A DNA stretch of 64,000 bases from Amycolatopsis pithecellobii (GTDB lineage: Bacteria; Actinomycetota; Actinomycetes; Mycobacteriales; Pseudonocardiaceae): positions 1-64,000 of the forward strand of contig NZ_WMBA01000032.1 in NCBI RefSeq assembly GCF_009707865.1, in the 5' to 3' direction. Shown here one piece after another: positions 28,860 to 38,183 of the stretch (the first letter of the stretch is position 1; every line of letters begins with the position of its first letter). The notes beneath the pieces are model-generated. The model was not told the DNA's origin and searched no databases. It worked only from the letters and a program-made list of their open reading frames with translations. The position numbers were made by a program, and so were the translations under genes.

Positions 28860-30560
28860 GTGACCACGAGTAACAGCAGTGCGGCTGACTATGACGTGAT
28901 CGTGGTCGGGTCGGGCTTCGGCGGCAGCGTCGCGGCCCTCCGGCTGACGGAAAAGGGCTACCGGGTCGCCGTGGTGGAGGCGGGCCGCCGCTTCTCCGAC
29001 GACGAGTTCGCGAAGACGTCCTGGGATCTCAAGCGGTACCTCTGGGCACCGGCGCTCGGCTGCTTCGGCATTCAGCGCATTCATCTGCTCAACAACGTCA
29101 TGGTGCTCGCGGGCGCCGGCGTCGGCGGCGGTTCGCTGGTCTACGCGAATACGCTGTACCGGCCGCTCAAGGCCTTCTACCAGGACCGGCAGTGGGCGCA
29201 CATCACCGACTGGGAGGCCGAGCTCGCGCCGCACTACGACCAGGCGAGCCGGATGCTCGGCGTGGTCACGAATCCGACGATCACGCCGTCCGACGAGGTG
29301 ATGCGCAAGGTGGCGGCCGACATGGGGGTCGCGGACTCGTTTCATCCGACTCCGGTCGGTGTCCACTTCGGACAGCCGGGTGCGCGGGTGGCCGATCCGT
29401 ACTTCGGTGGCGCCGGGCCGGACCGGGTCGGCTGCACGGAATGTGGTGCGTGCATGACCGGATGCCGCGTCGGAGCGAAGAACACATTGGTCAAGAACTA
29501 CCTGTACCTCGCCGAACGCGGCGGGGCGAAGGTCATCCCGATGTCCACTGTGGACGCTGTGCGGCCGCGGGCGGACGGTTTGTTCGTCGTCGAGCTGCAC
29601 CGGACGGGTTCGAAGCGTGTCAGGACCAGCCTTACCGCGGGCCAGGTCGTGCTCGCCGCCGGCACCTGGGGCACTCAGCAACTGCTGCATCGCATGCGCG
29701 ACAAGGGAATGCTGCCCCAGTTGTCGCCACGGTTCGGGGAGCTGACACGCACGAACTCCGAGGCGATCATCGGTGCGGGGCGCCTTTCGGTCGATCCTGC
29801 GCAGAATTTCAGCCGTGGTGTGGCGATCACGTCGTCGATCCACCCGAACGAGAACACGCATATCGAGCCGGTTCGCTACGGCAAGGGCAGCAACGCGATG
29901 AGCCTGCTGCAGACCATCGCGACCGACGGGTCACTGCGGACGCCACGGTGGCGACAGGCTGTGCGCACGATGCTGCGGCATCCGGTGCAGTCGCTGAGGT
30001 TGCTCAACGGGTACCGGTGGAGCGAGCGGACCGTGATTCTGCTGGTGATGCAGAGCCTCGACAACTCGATCACGACGTTCACCAAGCGCGGCCTGTTCGG
30101 GCGGCGGAAGTACACCTCCAAGCAGGGGCACGGGGAACCGAACCCGTCGTTCATCCCGGCCGGGCACGAGGCGAACCTGCGCACGGCCGAGCGCATCGGC
30201 GGCGTGGCGGGCGGAACCTGGGGCGAGATCTTCGATATCCCGCTGACGGCCCATTTCATCGGCGGCGCGCCCATCGGTGTGTCGGCCGAGGACGGGGTGA
30301 TCGACCCTTACCACCGCGTGTTCAACTACCCTGGTCTGTCTATTGTGGACGGAACTGCGGTCACGGCGAACCTCGGCGTGAACCCTTCGCTGACCATCAC
30401 GGCACAGGCGGAGCGGGCTTTTTCCTTGTGGCCCAACAAAGGTGAGGCCGACCCCCGGCCCCCGCAGTCAGCGGGGTACCGGCGGCTCGACCCGGTGGCC
30501 CCGCAGGACCCCGCCGTCCCCGCTGACGCCCCGGGAGCGCTTACAACGAAATCCCGCTGA
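28860..30560 (+). CDS. choD: GMC-family FAD oxidoreductase, ChoD type
   Basis: This 566-residue flavoprotein has the N-terminal FAD fold VIVVGSGFGGSVAALRL, AGAGVGGGSLVYAN, and the C-terminal VDGTAVTANLGVNPSLTITAQAERAF with the conserved Asn-Pro. A Cys-rich loop CTECGACMTGCRVGAKN could hold a metal or cluster. It matches the mycobacterial protein named ChoD (cholesterol oxidase) in sequence and position after guaB3; true cholesterol oxidation is not certain for this group. TACGCT at 28847-28852 lies 7 bases before the GTG, suggesting a leaderless transcript. The 3' end overlaps the opposite aldehyde dehydrogenase gene by 20 bases. Confidence 0.87.
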   Translation: MTTSNSSAADYDVIVVGSGFGGSVAALRLTEKGYRVAVVEAGRRFSDDEFAKTSWDLKRYLWAPALGCFGIQRIHLLNNVMVLAGAGVGGGSLVYANTLYRPLKAFYQDRQWAHITDWEAELAPHYDQASRMLGVVTNPTITPSDEVMRKVAADMGVADSFHPTPVGVHFGQPGARVADPYFGGAGPDRVGCTECGACMTGCRVGAKNTLVKNYLYLAERGGAKVIPMSTVDAVRPRADGLFVVELHRTGSKRVRTSLTAGQVVLAAGTWGTQQLLHRMRDKGMLPQLSPRFGELTRTNSEAIIGAGRLSVDPAQNFSRGVAITSSIHPNENTHIEPVRYGKGSNAMSLLQTIATDGSLRTPRWRQAVRTMLRHPVQSLRLLNGYRWSERTVILLVMQSLDNSITTFTKRGLFGRRKYTSKQGHGEPNPSFIPAGHEANLRTAERIGGVAGGTWGEIFDIPLTAHFIGGAPIGVSAEDGVIDPYHRVFNYPGLSIVDGTAVTANLGVNPSLTITAQAERAFSLWPNKGEADPRPPQSAGYRRLDPVAPQDPAVPADAPGALTTKSR

Positions 30561-31986
30561 ATACCGTGACGCGTTCCTCGGTCAGGTCGTGCATGGCCGC
30601 GAGGACGCCTTCGCGGCCGGAGCCGGAGCCTTTCACGCCGCCGTAAGGCATCTGGTCCGCGCGGTAGGACGGCACATCGCCGACGATAAGGCCGCCGACT
30701 TCGAGTTCCGTCGACGCGCGGAAGGCCAGTTGCACGTCGCGCGTGAAGACGCCTGCCTGCAGACCGTACGCCGAATCGTTCACCGCCGCGAAAGCCTCGT
30801 CGGCACTGTCCACGATGGACACCGCAAGCACGGGTCCGAAGATCTCCTCCGCCCACGCCTTGGCGCGCGCCGGCACGTCGGTCAGTAGCGTGGGCTCGAC
30901 CGTCGTCCCCTTCCGCGCGCCGCCGGTCAGCACCTTCGCGCCACTCGTCACCGCTTCGTCGATCCACCCGACGATCCGTTCCGCGGCGGCCTCGTCCACC
31001 ACCGGCCCGACATCGACCGTCGTGTCGTACGGGTCGCCCGTTTTCTGCGCCCGCACCGCGTCCAGTAGCGCGGGGACAAACTCGTCCGCGACGGACCGTT
31101 CCACGATCACCCGCTGCACCGCGATGCACGACTGCCCGGCCTGGTAGTTCCCGAACGTCGCGATGCGCGCGGCGGCGCCCGGCAGATCCGGCCAGTCACC
31201 GAGCACGACCGCCGCCGCGTTGCCACCCAGTTCCAGCACGACATGCTTGCGTGGCGCCGCATCCGCCAGCGACCAGCCGACCGGACCCGAGCCCGTGAAC
31301 GACACCACCGGCAACCGTGGGTCCGCCACCAGCGCGGACGTCTCGGCATTTCCCAGCGGCAGCACGGAAAACGCGCCCTCCGGCAGGTCCGTCTCAGCCA
31401 GGAGCTCACCGAGGATCAACGCCGACAACGGGGTGCGCGGCGCCGGCTTGACGATGATCGGCGCACCGACCGCGAGCGACGGCGCGACCTTGTGTGCCAC
31501 CAGGTTCAGCGGAAAGTTGAACGGCGCGATCCCCAGCACCGGCCCACGCGATACCCGGCGGGTGAGCGCGAGCCGTCCTTCGCCACCGGCGTCGGTGTCG
31601 AGCCGCTGCACCTCCCCGGTGAACCGGCGGGCCTCCTCCGCCGCGATCCGGAACACCGAAATAGCCCGGTGTACCTCGACCTCCGCCCACTTGAACGGTT
31701 TCCCGTTCTCCGCCGTAATGACTTCGGCCAGTTCCTCGGCACGCGCGGCGAGCCCGCGTGAAACGTGATCGAGTGCAGCGGCGCGGACATGCGCGGGCGA
31801 GCGGCGGAACTCCGGCGCGACCGCGGCCGCCGCCGCGACCGCCCGTTCGACCTGCTGGGGACCTGGCACGGCGACGGTCGCGACCTCGCTGCCGTCGAAG
31901 GGATGGGTGACCTCGAGCGTGCTGGTGCCCTGCTCCGCCCGGCCGGCGATCCACGCGGGGCGTGGTTCCGGAGTGATGGTGTCCAT
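30541..31986 (-). CDS. NAD(P)-dependent aldehyde dehydrogenase
   Basis: The 481-residue product starts at ATG 31986 (MDTITPEPRPAW). It has the standard fold: the cofactor loop FNFPLNLVAHKVAPSLAVGAPIIVKPAPRTP, FTGSGPVGWSL, the catalytic Glu in VLELGGNAAAV and the nucleophile Cys in NYQAGQSCIAVQRV. EEIFGPVLAV and PYGGVKGSGSGREG complete it. The Lys of the IVKPAP segment is compatible with NADP. It resembles the lactaldehyde/glyceraldehyde-3-phosphate/succinate-semialdehyde groups; substrate unassigned. It is convergent with choD (20-base overlap) and divergent from guaA. Confidence 0.88.
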   Translation of the reverse strand: MDTITPEPRPAWIAGRAEQGTSTLEVTHPFDGSEVATVAVPGPQQVERAVAAAAAVAPEFRRSPAHVRAAALDHVSRGLAARAEELAEVITAENGKPFKWAEVEVHRAISVFRIAAEEARRFTGEVQRLDTDAGGEGRLALTRRVSRGPVLGIAPFNFPLNLVAHKVAPSLAVGAPIIVKPAPRTPLSALILGELLAETDLPEGAFSVLPLGNAETSALVADPRLPVVSFTGSGPVGWSLADAAPRKHVVLELGGNAAAVVLGDWPDLPGAAARIATFGNYQAGQSCIAVQRVIVERSVADEFVPALLDAVRAQKTGDPYDTTVDVGPVVDEAAAERIVGWIDEAVTSGAKVLTGGARKGTTVEPTLLTDVPARAKAWAEEIFGPVLAVSIVDSADEAFAAVNDSAYGLQAGVFTRDVQLAFRASTELEVGGLIVGDVPSYRADQMPYGGVKGSGSGREGVLAAMHDLTEERVTVFSGISL

Positions 31987-32080
31987 GACACAAAGGTAAG
32001 GCGCACCGCGAGATCCGGCCCGGGGGACGCGTGGCACAGCTCACCTGGGACGATGGAGAAGTCGACGCAGGGAGGTAGTG

Positions 32081-33625
32081 GTGGGTCCGGTCATCGTGGT
32101 GGACTTCGGCGCGCAGTACGCGCAGCTGATCGCGCGCCGGGTCCGTGAGGCCCAGGTGTACTCCGAAGTGGTGCCGCACACCGCGACGGTCGAAGAGATC
32201 CTGGCGCGCGAGCCCGCCGCGATCATCCTCTCCGGTGGCCCGGCCAGCGCCTACTCGCCCGGCGCGCCCGGTATGGACCCGCGACTCGCCAAGACCGGGG
32301 TGCCCATCTTCGGTATCTGCTATGGCTTTCACGTGCTGGCACAGGCACTCGGCGGCACCGTCGAGGCCACCGGGGCCCGCGAGTACGGCCGCACCCAGGT
32401 CACCCTCAGCGAGGACGCCGGTGTGCTGCATCGCGAGCTGCCTGCCCGGCACCAGGTCTGGATGAGCCACGGCGACAGCGTCACGAAAGCCCCGCCCGGC
32501 GCCGCGGTCACCGCGACTTCCGACGGCGCACCTGTTGCCGCGTATGAAAATCCCGCCGAAGGGTACGCCGGGGTGCAATACCACCCCGAGGTGCTGCACT
32601 CGCCGCACGGCCAGGAAGTGCTGCGGCGCTTCTTGCGTGACATCGCCGGCATCCGTCCCGAGTGGACGACTGCGTCCATTGTGGACGAACAGGTGACGAA
32701 GATCCGCGACCAGATCGGCGACGGCCGGGCGATCTGCGGGCTGTCCGGCGGTGTCGACTCCGCCGTCGCGGCTGCCCTCGTGCAGCGCGCCATCGGGGAC
32801 CGGCTCACCTGCGTCTTCGTCGACCACGGCCTGTTGCGAGCCGGTGAGCGCGCACAGGTCGAACGTGACTTCGTTGCTGCGACCGGGGTCAATCTGGTCA
32901 CCATCGACGCACGCGAACGGTTCCTCGACGCGCTGGCCGGGGTGACCGACCCCGAAGAGAAGCGCAAGATCATCGGCCGCGAGTTCATCCGCGTGTTCGA
33001 GCAGGCCGAGCGCGACCTCAAGGCACAGGGCGACTACCGGTTCCTCGTGCAGGGCACCCTCTACCCCGACGTCGTCGAGTCCGGTGGCGGCGCCGGCACG
33101 TCGAACATCAAGAGCCACCACAATGTCGGCGGTCTGCCGGACGACCTGCAGTTCGAACTCGTCGAGCCGCTGCGGCTGCTGTTCAAGGACGAAGTGCGCC
33201 GGGTGGGTCTCGAACTGGGCCTGCCGGAGACGATCGTGCATCGCCAGCCGTTCCCCGGGCCCGGCCTCGGCATCCGGATCATCGGCGAGGTCACCCACGA
33301 CAGGCTCGAGACTCTGCGCGCCGCCGACGCGATCGCGCGCGAGGAACTCACCGCCGCGGGGCTGGACCGCGACATCTGGCAGTGCCCGGTTGTGCTGCTC
33401 GCGGACGTGCGCAGCGTGGGCGTTCAGGGCGACGGCCGCACCTACGGCCACCCGATCGTGCTGCGCCCGGTGTCGAGTGAGGACGCGATGACGGCGGACT
33501 GGACCCGGCTGCCCTTCGATGTGCTGGAGCGCATCTCGACCCGGATCACCAACGAGGTCGCCGAGGTGAACCGGGTCGTGCTGGACGTGACGAGCAAGCC
33601 GCCCGGCACGATCGAATGGGAATGA
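32081..33625 (+). CDS. guaA: GMP synthase (glutamine-hydrolysing)
   Basis: GuaA aminates XMP to GMP. The 514-residue product has the class I glutaminase domain (Cys in [12 protein letters not shown]; His-Glu in YHPEV), the PP-loop ATP pyrophosphatase domain ([14 protein letters not shown]) and the dimerisation domain ending KPPGTIEWE. Two adjacent GTG codons, 32078 and 32081, can start it; the second has better spacing from GGAGG. With guaB and guaB3 it forms the guanine branch of purine synthesis. A GTCCATTGTGGAC word lies at 32674 in the linker before the PP-loop. Confidence 0.97.
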   Translation: MGPVIVVDFGAQYAQLIARRVREAQVYSEVVPHTATVEEILAREPAAIILSGGPASAYSPGAPGMDPRLAKTGVPIFGICYGFHVLAQALGGTVEATGAREYGRTQVTLSEDAGVLHRELPARHQVWMSHGDSVTKAPPGAAVTATSDGAPVAAYENPAEGYAGVQYHPEVLHSPHGQEVLRRFLRDIAGIRPEWTTASIVDEQVTKIRDQIGDGRAICGLSGGVDSAVAAALVQRAIGDRLTCVFVDHGLLRAGERAQVERDFVAATGVNLVTIDARERFLDALAGVTDPEEKRKIIGREFIRVFEQAERDLKAQGDYRFLVQGTLYPDVVESGGGAGTSNIKSHHNVGGLPDDLQFELVEPLRLLFKDEVRRVGLELGLPETIVHRQPFPGPGLGIRIIGEVTHDRLETLRAADAIAREELTAAGLDRDIWQCPVVLLADVRSVGVQGDGRTYGHPIVLRPVSSEDAMTADWTRLPFDVLERISTRITNEVAEVNRVVLDVTSKPPGTIEWE

Positions 33626-33629
33626 GCTG

Positions 33630-33854
33630 CTAGTCGCGCCGCCCGCCACGCAGGGACGCGCCCAGCATCAGGGCGCCGAACAGGATCGCGCCCCCGGCCA
33701 GGACCCAGCGCACGTCGAACGAGGGCAGCCAGGTGATTCCGTCGGTCAGCGTGTAGGCCGACGCGAACAGCGTCGCGATCCCGATCAGCAGCCCGAACAC
33801 GTCCACTCCACGGCGGCGGGGCCGCTGCTGCGTCGTCTCGTCGTAGTCAGCCAC
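33630..33854 (-). CDS. Small two-helix membrane protein
   Basis: The 74-residue product starts at GTG 33854, inside the end of the PspC gene (8-base overlap), so translation is coupled. After a basic N-terminus (ETTQQRPRRR) there are two hydrophobic segments (VFGLLIGIATLFASAYTLTDG and WVLAGGAILFGALMLGASL) and a basic tail GGRRD. It resembles small partners found next to PspC/LiaF-type proteins but belongs to no family I can name. It is convergent with guaA, 4 bases apart. Confidence 0.7.
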   Translation of the reverse strand: MADYDETTQQRPRRRGVDVFGLLIGIATLFASAYTLTDGITWLPSFDVRWVLAGGAILFGALMLGASLRGGRRD

Positions 33855-35079
33855 GGTGCACCTCGATGTTTCCCGCTCCCTGTGAAACCTTGACATTCAG
33901 CTGCAGTCCGCCAGGACCGTCGGGGCCGAGGTCCCGGCCGCTGACCGCCGGACGGCCGACACCGTCGGTTCCGGAGCCGAGGCAATCCACGTTCCCGGCT
34001 TCGACCTCGCAGCTGTACTGCACGTCCGCGGTCGCCGGGACGATGATCGTGGTCTGCCCGGCTCCGTTGCGCACCTCGGTGGTCACCGGTGCCGTATCGG
34101 CCAGTTTGGTCAGATCCAGCCGGACGTCCCCGGCCGTGTGGGAGTACACCGGCTGCACCGCAGCGGCCGTGACGGGTGTGGCGTCGATGTTCCCGAAACC
34201 CCCCGAGTAGTTGCCTACCGGGATCGACGTGAGACCGACGCCGACGATCGCCAGCGGCACCGCGAGCCAGATCAGGCCACGGCCGCCCCGCACGAACGCG
34301 CCCGCGACCAAGCCGACGCCGAGCACGCCGAGCACCAGCCCGATGACGTGTTGCGGGGAGAACCAGCCGGCGCCCAGCTGCCCTGCACCCACCCCGGCAC
34401 CGGCCACCAGCAGCGCGATGCCGAAAGTCGCGACGCCGATCTTCGACCGGGCTTGCCTGGGCATCGGTGGCGCCGGTGGCGGCGCGTACGGCGAAGCCGC
34501 GGGCTCCGGGCCGGGCAGATCCCAGGCCAGTGGTGGTGCGCCGAGCGGGTCCGCGCCCGCGGCCGCGCTGGGGGTGGACATCGAGTAGGTCATCGTCTCC
34601 TCCGCGGGTGCGACCGGGCGGTGCTCCTGGCCACGGCTTCGATGCAGCAGGTACAGCGCGGTCACCAGCAGTGCCAGGCCGATCAGCCCGCCCCCGTCGA
34701 ACCAGCCCCATCGGTTGCCGAACGACAGGCCCGTCAACGGGAAGAAGACGATGGCGAGGACGATCGTGAAGCCCTTCGACATCGAGCTGCGGCCGCGGCC
34801 GAACAGCGCTTCGATGGCCGAGACCTGGTCGTGCTCGCCGGGGAAGAACAGCCAACCCAGCACGTACAGCGGTAACCCGATGCCGCCGAAGATCGTCGTC
34901 ACCACGAACGCGACCCGCACGATGACCGGGTCGATGCCATACCGGTTGCCGATCGCGGCGGCGACGCCGGCGACCTTCTTCCCGTGCGAGGGCCGCCGCG
35001 GCCGGCTGGCCCAGAAGTCTTTCAGTGTCTCCTCGAACCCGCCCAGATGTGTCCTGGTCCGGTCTGCTGCGCCACTCAT
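33847..35079 (-). CDS. PspC-domain membrane protein with LiaF-like C-terminus
   Basis: The 410-residue protein begins with a cytoplasmic tail and a PspC domain (about 28-85: GKKVAGVAAAIGNRYGIDPVIVRVAFVVTTIFGGIGLPLYVLGWLFFP in outline). Further hydrophobic segments follow, with a Pro-rich loop (YAPPPAPPMPRQ) among them. The C-terminal ~120 residues are polar and beta-rich, ending QLNVKVSQGAGNIEVHRG, like LiaF-type envelope-stress proteins. The ATG at 35079 (MSGAADRTRT) is chosen; ATG 35091 is possible. It is divergent from a PspC-type histidine kinase and shares a control region with TCAGGG/CCCTGA half-sites. Confidence 0.82.
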   Translation of the reverse strand: MSGAADRTRTHLGGFEETLKDFWASRPRRPSHGKKVAGVAAAIGNRYGIDPVIVRVAFVVTTIFGGIGLPLYVLGWLFFPGEHDQVSAIEALFGRGRSSMSKGFTIVLAIVFFPLTGLSFGNRWGWFDGGGLIGLALLVTALYLLHRSRGQEHRPVAPAEETMTYSMSTPSAAAGADPLGAPPLAWDLPGPEPAASPYAPPPAPPMPRQARSKIGVATFGIALLVAGAGVGAGQLGAGWFSPQHVIGLVLGVLGVGLVAGAFVRGGRGLIWLAVPLAIVGVGLTSIPVGNYSGGFGNIDATPVTAAAVQPVYSHTAGDVRLDLTKLADTAPVTTEVRNGAGQTTIIVPATADVQYSCEVEAGNVDCLGSGTDGVGRPAVSGRDLGPDGPGGLQLNVKVSQGAGNIEVHRG

Positions 35080-35125
35080 GTCATCGAGCATCGCCCGGCG
35101 GCCGCGCGTGCACATCGGGGAAGGT

Positions 35126-35157
35126 CCCTGAGATTCACGATCAGGGTGTTTCCCTGA
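35126..35157. promoter_or_regulatory. TCAGGG/CCCTGA half-site cluster between divergent PspC genes
   Basis: CCCTGA (35126-35131), TCAGGG (35141-35146) and CCCTGA (35152-35157) form two overlapping inverted pairs. The second is ATCAGGG-N5-CCCTGAT. They are centred between the two PspC-domain genes, where a response-regulator operator would be expected. A related site occurs at 42610-42632. Confidence 0.6.
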
Positions 35158-35194
35158 TGAATCGTGCTTGCGGGCATGTGAGCATGGAAGAACC

Positions 35195-36496
35195 ATGGAA
35201 GACGTGCAGGAAAAGGCCCGCGAGACGGCCGTCAGCCGGGTGCCGTCGAAGGCGCTCGAGCAGCCGGACGGGCCCCCGAAGCTGTACCGGCACCGCGCGG
35301 GTCGAGCGGTTGCCGGCGTCTCCACGGGGCTCGCCGAGCACCTCGGTGTCAAGGTCCTGTGGGTGCGGGCGACGTTCGCCGTGCTCGCCGCGTTCGGCGG
35401 CGCGGGGTTGCTGGCGTACGGCCTGTTGTGGGTGTTCGTCCCGCAACGGCCGGTGGAGGACACCTCGCAGCCGAGCTCACCGAAGGAACGTCAGCAGGCG
35501 ATCGGTCTGCTCGTCCTCGGGATCGGGCTCGCGGTCGGCGGCAGCACGGTCACCGGCGCGATCAGCGGCTGGGTCGCCGCGCCCTTGGCGGTCACGCTGA
35601 TCGGCGCGGCGGTGGTGTGGCGCGAAGCCGACGAGTCACAGCGCCGCCGCTGGCGTACCGGCGCCCGCTCGGGCGTCGCCGGGGTGGTGCTCGGCGGTGG
35701 TGGCTGGTCGGCGGCGGTGCGGATCCTCGCCGGCGTCGCACTGGTGGTCACCGGCATCGGAGTGCTGGTGCTGCGCAGCGGCAGCTTCGACCAGGTGCAG
35801 TTCGCGCTCATCGCGGTGCTGGCCACGTTGGTCGGGGTCGCGGTGCTGACGGTTCCGTTCTGGTTGCGCATGGTGCGTGACCTCGGCGAGGAGCGCCGGG
35901 CCAGGATCCGGACCGAGGAACGTGCCGAGATAGCCGCGCACCTGCACGATTCGGTGCTGCAGACCCTGGCGCTGATCCAGAAACAGGCCGAGACACCCAA
36001 GGAGGTCGCGCGGCTGGCGCGTGGGCAGGAGCGGGAGCTGCGCGGCTGGTTGTACGGCCCGGCAGGCTACGGGGCGCAGAAGGAGATCAACGGTGGCGGG
36101 CAGTTGTCGACCGCGATCGCGACGGTGTGCGGCGAGGTGGAGGACTCGTTCGCGATCTCCGTTTCCCAGGTCGTGGTGGGCGACGCCGAGCTGGACGAGC
36201 CGCTGACGGCGCTGGTGCAGGCCGCGCGTGAGGCCATCGTCAATGCCGCCAAGCACGCGGACGTCGAAGAGGTCAGCGTGTACACCGAAGTCGAGCCCAC
36301 CTCGGTGACGGTGTTCGTGCGTGACCGCGGCAAGGGCTTCGACCCGGACGAGGTTTCCGAGGACAGGCACGGGCTCGCGGACTCGATTCGCGGCAGGATG
36401 GAACGCAATGGCGGTACGGTGCGGCTGCGTACGGCGCCAGGGGACGGGACGGAAGTGCAGCTGGCGATGCCGATGAAGACGGGGAGTGCGGCGTGA
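35195..36496 (+). CDS. PspC-domain sensor histidine kinase
   Basis: The 433-residue kinase starts at ATG 35195 after GGAAGA. Residues about 30-85 form a PspC domain (YRHRAGRAVAGVSTGLAEHLGVKVLWVRATFAVLAAFGGAG). Several membrane helices follow to about 220. The HisKA_3 segment EERAEIAAHLHDSVLQTLALIQKQ holds the phosphorylated His251. The HATPase domain has AREAIVNAAKHA (N box), DRGKGFDPDEV and GLADSIRGRMERNGG. The response regulator overlaps its 3' end by four bases. PspC-kinase/LuxR pairs respond to envelope stress in actinomycetes (MacRS-like); the signal here is inferred. Confidence 0.9.
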   Translation: MEDVQEKARETAVSRVPSKALEQPDGPPKLYRHRAGRAVAGVSTGLAEHLGVKVLWVRATFAVLAAFGGAGLLAYGLLWVFVPQRPVEDTSQPSSPKERQQAIGLLVLGIGLAVGGSTVTGAISGWVAAPLAVTLIGAAVVWREADESQRRRWRTGARSGVAGVVLGGGGWSAAVRILAGVALVVTGIGVLVLRSGSFDQVQFALIAVLATLVGVAVLTVPFWLRMVRDLGEERRARIRTEERAEIAAHLHDSVLQTLALIQKQAETPKEVARLARGQERELRGWLYGPAGYGAQKEINGGGQLSTAIATVCGEVEDSFAISVSQVVVGDAELDEPLTALVQAAREAIVNAAKHADVEEVSVYTEVEPTSVTVFVRDRGKGFDPDEVSEDRHGLADSIRGRMERNGGTVRLRTAPGDGTEVQLAMPMKTGSAA

Positions 36497-37155
36497 CTGA
36501 GGTGGCTGCGAAGACCGTGTTCCTGGTGGACGACCACGCGTTGTTCCGGGCCGGGGTCCGCACGGAGCTGGACTCGATCACCGACGAGGTCCGCGTGGTG
36601 GGCGAAGCGGGTTCCGTCGCAGACGCCGTCACCGGGATCGTTCGGACGAGGCCGCAGGTCGTGTTGCTCGACGTGCACATGCCCGACGGTGGGGGCGCCG
36701 AGGTCCTGCGCCGAGTGCGACCCGAGCTGCCGGATGTCGTGTTCCTCGCGCTGTCGGTGTCCGATGCCGCCGAGGACGTGATCGCGGTGATCCGCGCCGG
36801 GGCGCGCGGCTACGTCACGAAGACGATCTCGTCGAAAGAGCTGGTCCGCGCGATCACCCGGGTCGCCGACGGGGACGCGGTGTTCTCGCCGCGGCTAGCG
36901 GGCTTCGTGCTCGACGCGTTCGCCGACCGGCCCGGCTCGGCGCCCATCAGCGACCCGGAGCTGGACCTGCTGACCCCGCGCGAGCGGGATGTGTTGCGGC
37001 TGCTCGCCCGTGGTTACGCGTACAAGGAGATCGCCTCGGAGCTGTTCATCTCGGTCAAGACGGTGGAGACGCACGTGTCGAGCGTCCTGCGGAAGACCCA
37101 GCTATCGAATCGCTACGAGCTGTCGCGCTGGGCTTCGGACCGCCGGCTGGTCTGA
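36493..37155 (+). CDS. NarL/LuxR-family response regulator
   Basis: The 220-residue regulator has a full receiver: acidic pair in LVDDH, phosphoacceptor Asp60 (VVLLDVHMP) and Lys in GYVTKTIS. The LuxR helix-turn-helix covers about 155-215 (LTPRERDVLRLLARGYAYKEIASELFISVKTVETHVSSVLRK). The GTG start overlaps the kinase stop, so the two form one two-component unit. It is the obvious candidate to bind the TCAGGG/CCCTGA sites at 35126-35157 and 42610-42632. It is convergent with the pseudokinase gene, whose stop is at the adjacent base. Confidence 0.92.
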   Translation: MTEVAAKTVFLVDDHALFRAGVRTELDSITDEVRVVGEAGSVADAVTGIVRTRPQVVLLDVHMPDGGGAEVLRRVRPELPDVVFLALSVSDAAEDVIAVIRAGARGYVTKTISSKELVRAITRVADGDAVFSPRLAGFVLDAFADRPGSAPISDPELDLLTPRERDVLRLLARGYAYKEIASELFISVKTVETHVSSVLRKTQLSNRYELSRWASDRRLV

Positions 37156-38118
37156 CTAAAGGAAAAGCACCTGCGTGATGCCGATGCCGATGGCGGCGGC
37201 GCACAAGATCGCGAGCACGGTCAGGATCAGCGCCCGCACCTGAGCGGGGGTCAGCAGCGGCCCCTTCGTCGCGGCCGGTTGCAGCGGCGGGGACTGCAAC
37301 GGCGGCCAGGCGACGGGGACCGTGGGCAGCACCGGGGCGGTCGGCGGGATGAACGCCGTCTGCCTGCCCTGGGTGATCGCCTGGAACGAGGTGATGCTGT
37401 CCGCCAACGTCGGGCGGGTCATCGGGTCCTCACGCAGCAACTTCATCAGCGCACCGGTCAGCTGCCCGGCTCGCAGCGGCTGCCGCAGTGGACCCGTGCC
37501 GTTGTCGCCGTACGGCGGCACGCCCTCGACGGCGAGGTAGAGCGTCGCGCCGAGGGAGAACGCGTCGGCCGCATGGTCCGGCGGGGCGCCACGCAGGATC
37601 TCCGGCGCACGGAACGCCGGGTTGGGACCGGGCCCGGTGATGCCGATGTCGGTGACCTTCACGCCACCGTCGTCGGCGAGCAGCACGTTGCCCGGTTCGA
37701 GCCCCCGGTGCAGGATCCCGGCCCGGTGCGCGGCCGAAAGCGCGGACGCGAGCTGGACACCGAGGAACGCGGCCTGGTCCGGGGTCAGCGCGCCGTACTC
37801 GGTGAGGAAGTCCTCCATGTTGCGGGAAGGCACGTACTCCATGAACAGCCAGGGGTCCTGCCCGTCGCGCAGCGCGTCGTAGACGGTGATCGCGCTGTTG
37901 TGCAGCACGCGGGTCGCGGCGCGGCCTTCCTGGAGTGCGGCGTTGATGAGGTGCTCGGTCCGAATGGGGTCGAGGCCGGGCTGCACATACATCCGTTTCG
38001 CCGCGACGGTGCGATGCAAGAGCGTGTCGTACGCCAGCCACACGATCCCGGCCCTGCCACGGCCGATCGGCTGGTCCAACCGGTACCGGCCGCCGACGAC
38101 TGCGCCCTCAGTACCCAA
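37156..38118 (-). CDS. Membrane-anchored Ser/Thr pseudokinase
   Basis: This 320-residue protein has the bacterial Ser/Thr kinase fold: Gly loop IGRGRAGIVWLAY, ATP lysine Lys41 in VAAKRM, FMEYVPSRNMEDFL and the PE motif in FRAPEIL. The catalytic loop reads HRGLEPGN (Gly139, Glu141) instead of HRDxKPxN, and the metal motif reads DIG rather than DFG. Phosphotransfer is therefore unlikely. A C-terminal hydrophobic helix (about 296-320) ends the chain, leaving almost nothing outside the membrane. The TTG start at 38118 follows GAGAGG. It lies 65 bases behind an intact kinase gene and probably works with it. Confidence 0.85.
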   Translation of the reverse strand: MGTEGAVVGGRYRLDQPIGRGRAGIVWLAYDTLLHRTVAAKRMYVQPGLDPIRTEHLINAALQEGRAATRVLHNSAITVYDALRDGQDPWLFMEYVPSRNMEDFLTEYGALTPDQAAFLGVQLASALSAAHRAGILHRGLEPGNVLLADDGGVKVTDIGITGPGPNPAFRAPEILRGAPPDHAADAFSLGATLYLAVEGVPPYGDNGTGPLRQPLRAGQLTGALMKLLREDPMTRPTLADSITSFQAITQGRQTAFIPPTAPVLPTVPVAWPPLQSPPLQPAATKGPLLTPAQVRALILTVLAILCAAAIGIGITQVLFL

Positions 38119-38183
38119 AACAACCTCTCGTCGCGCTGACGGTCAACTACTTTCGGTCCACCCTACTGAGGCAGCCTGAGAAC

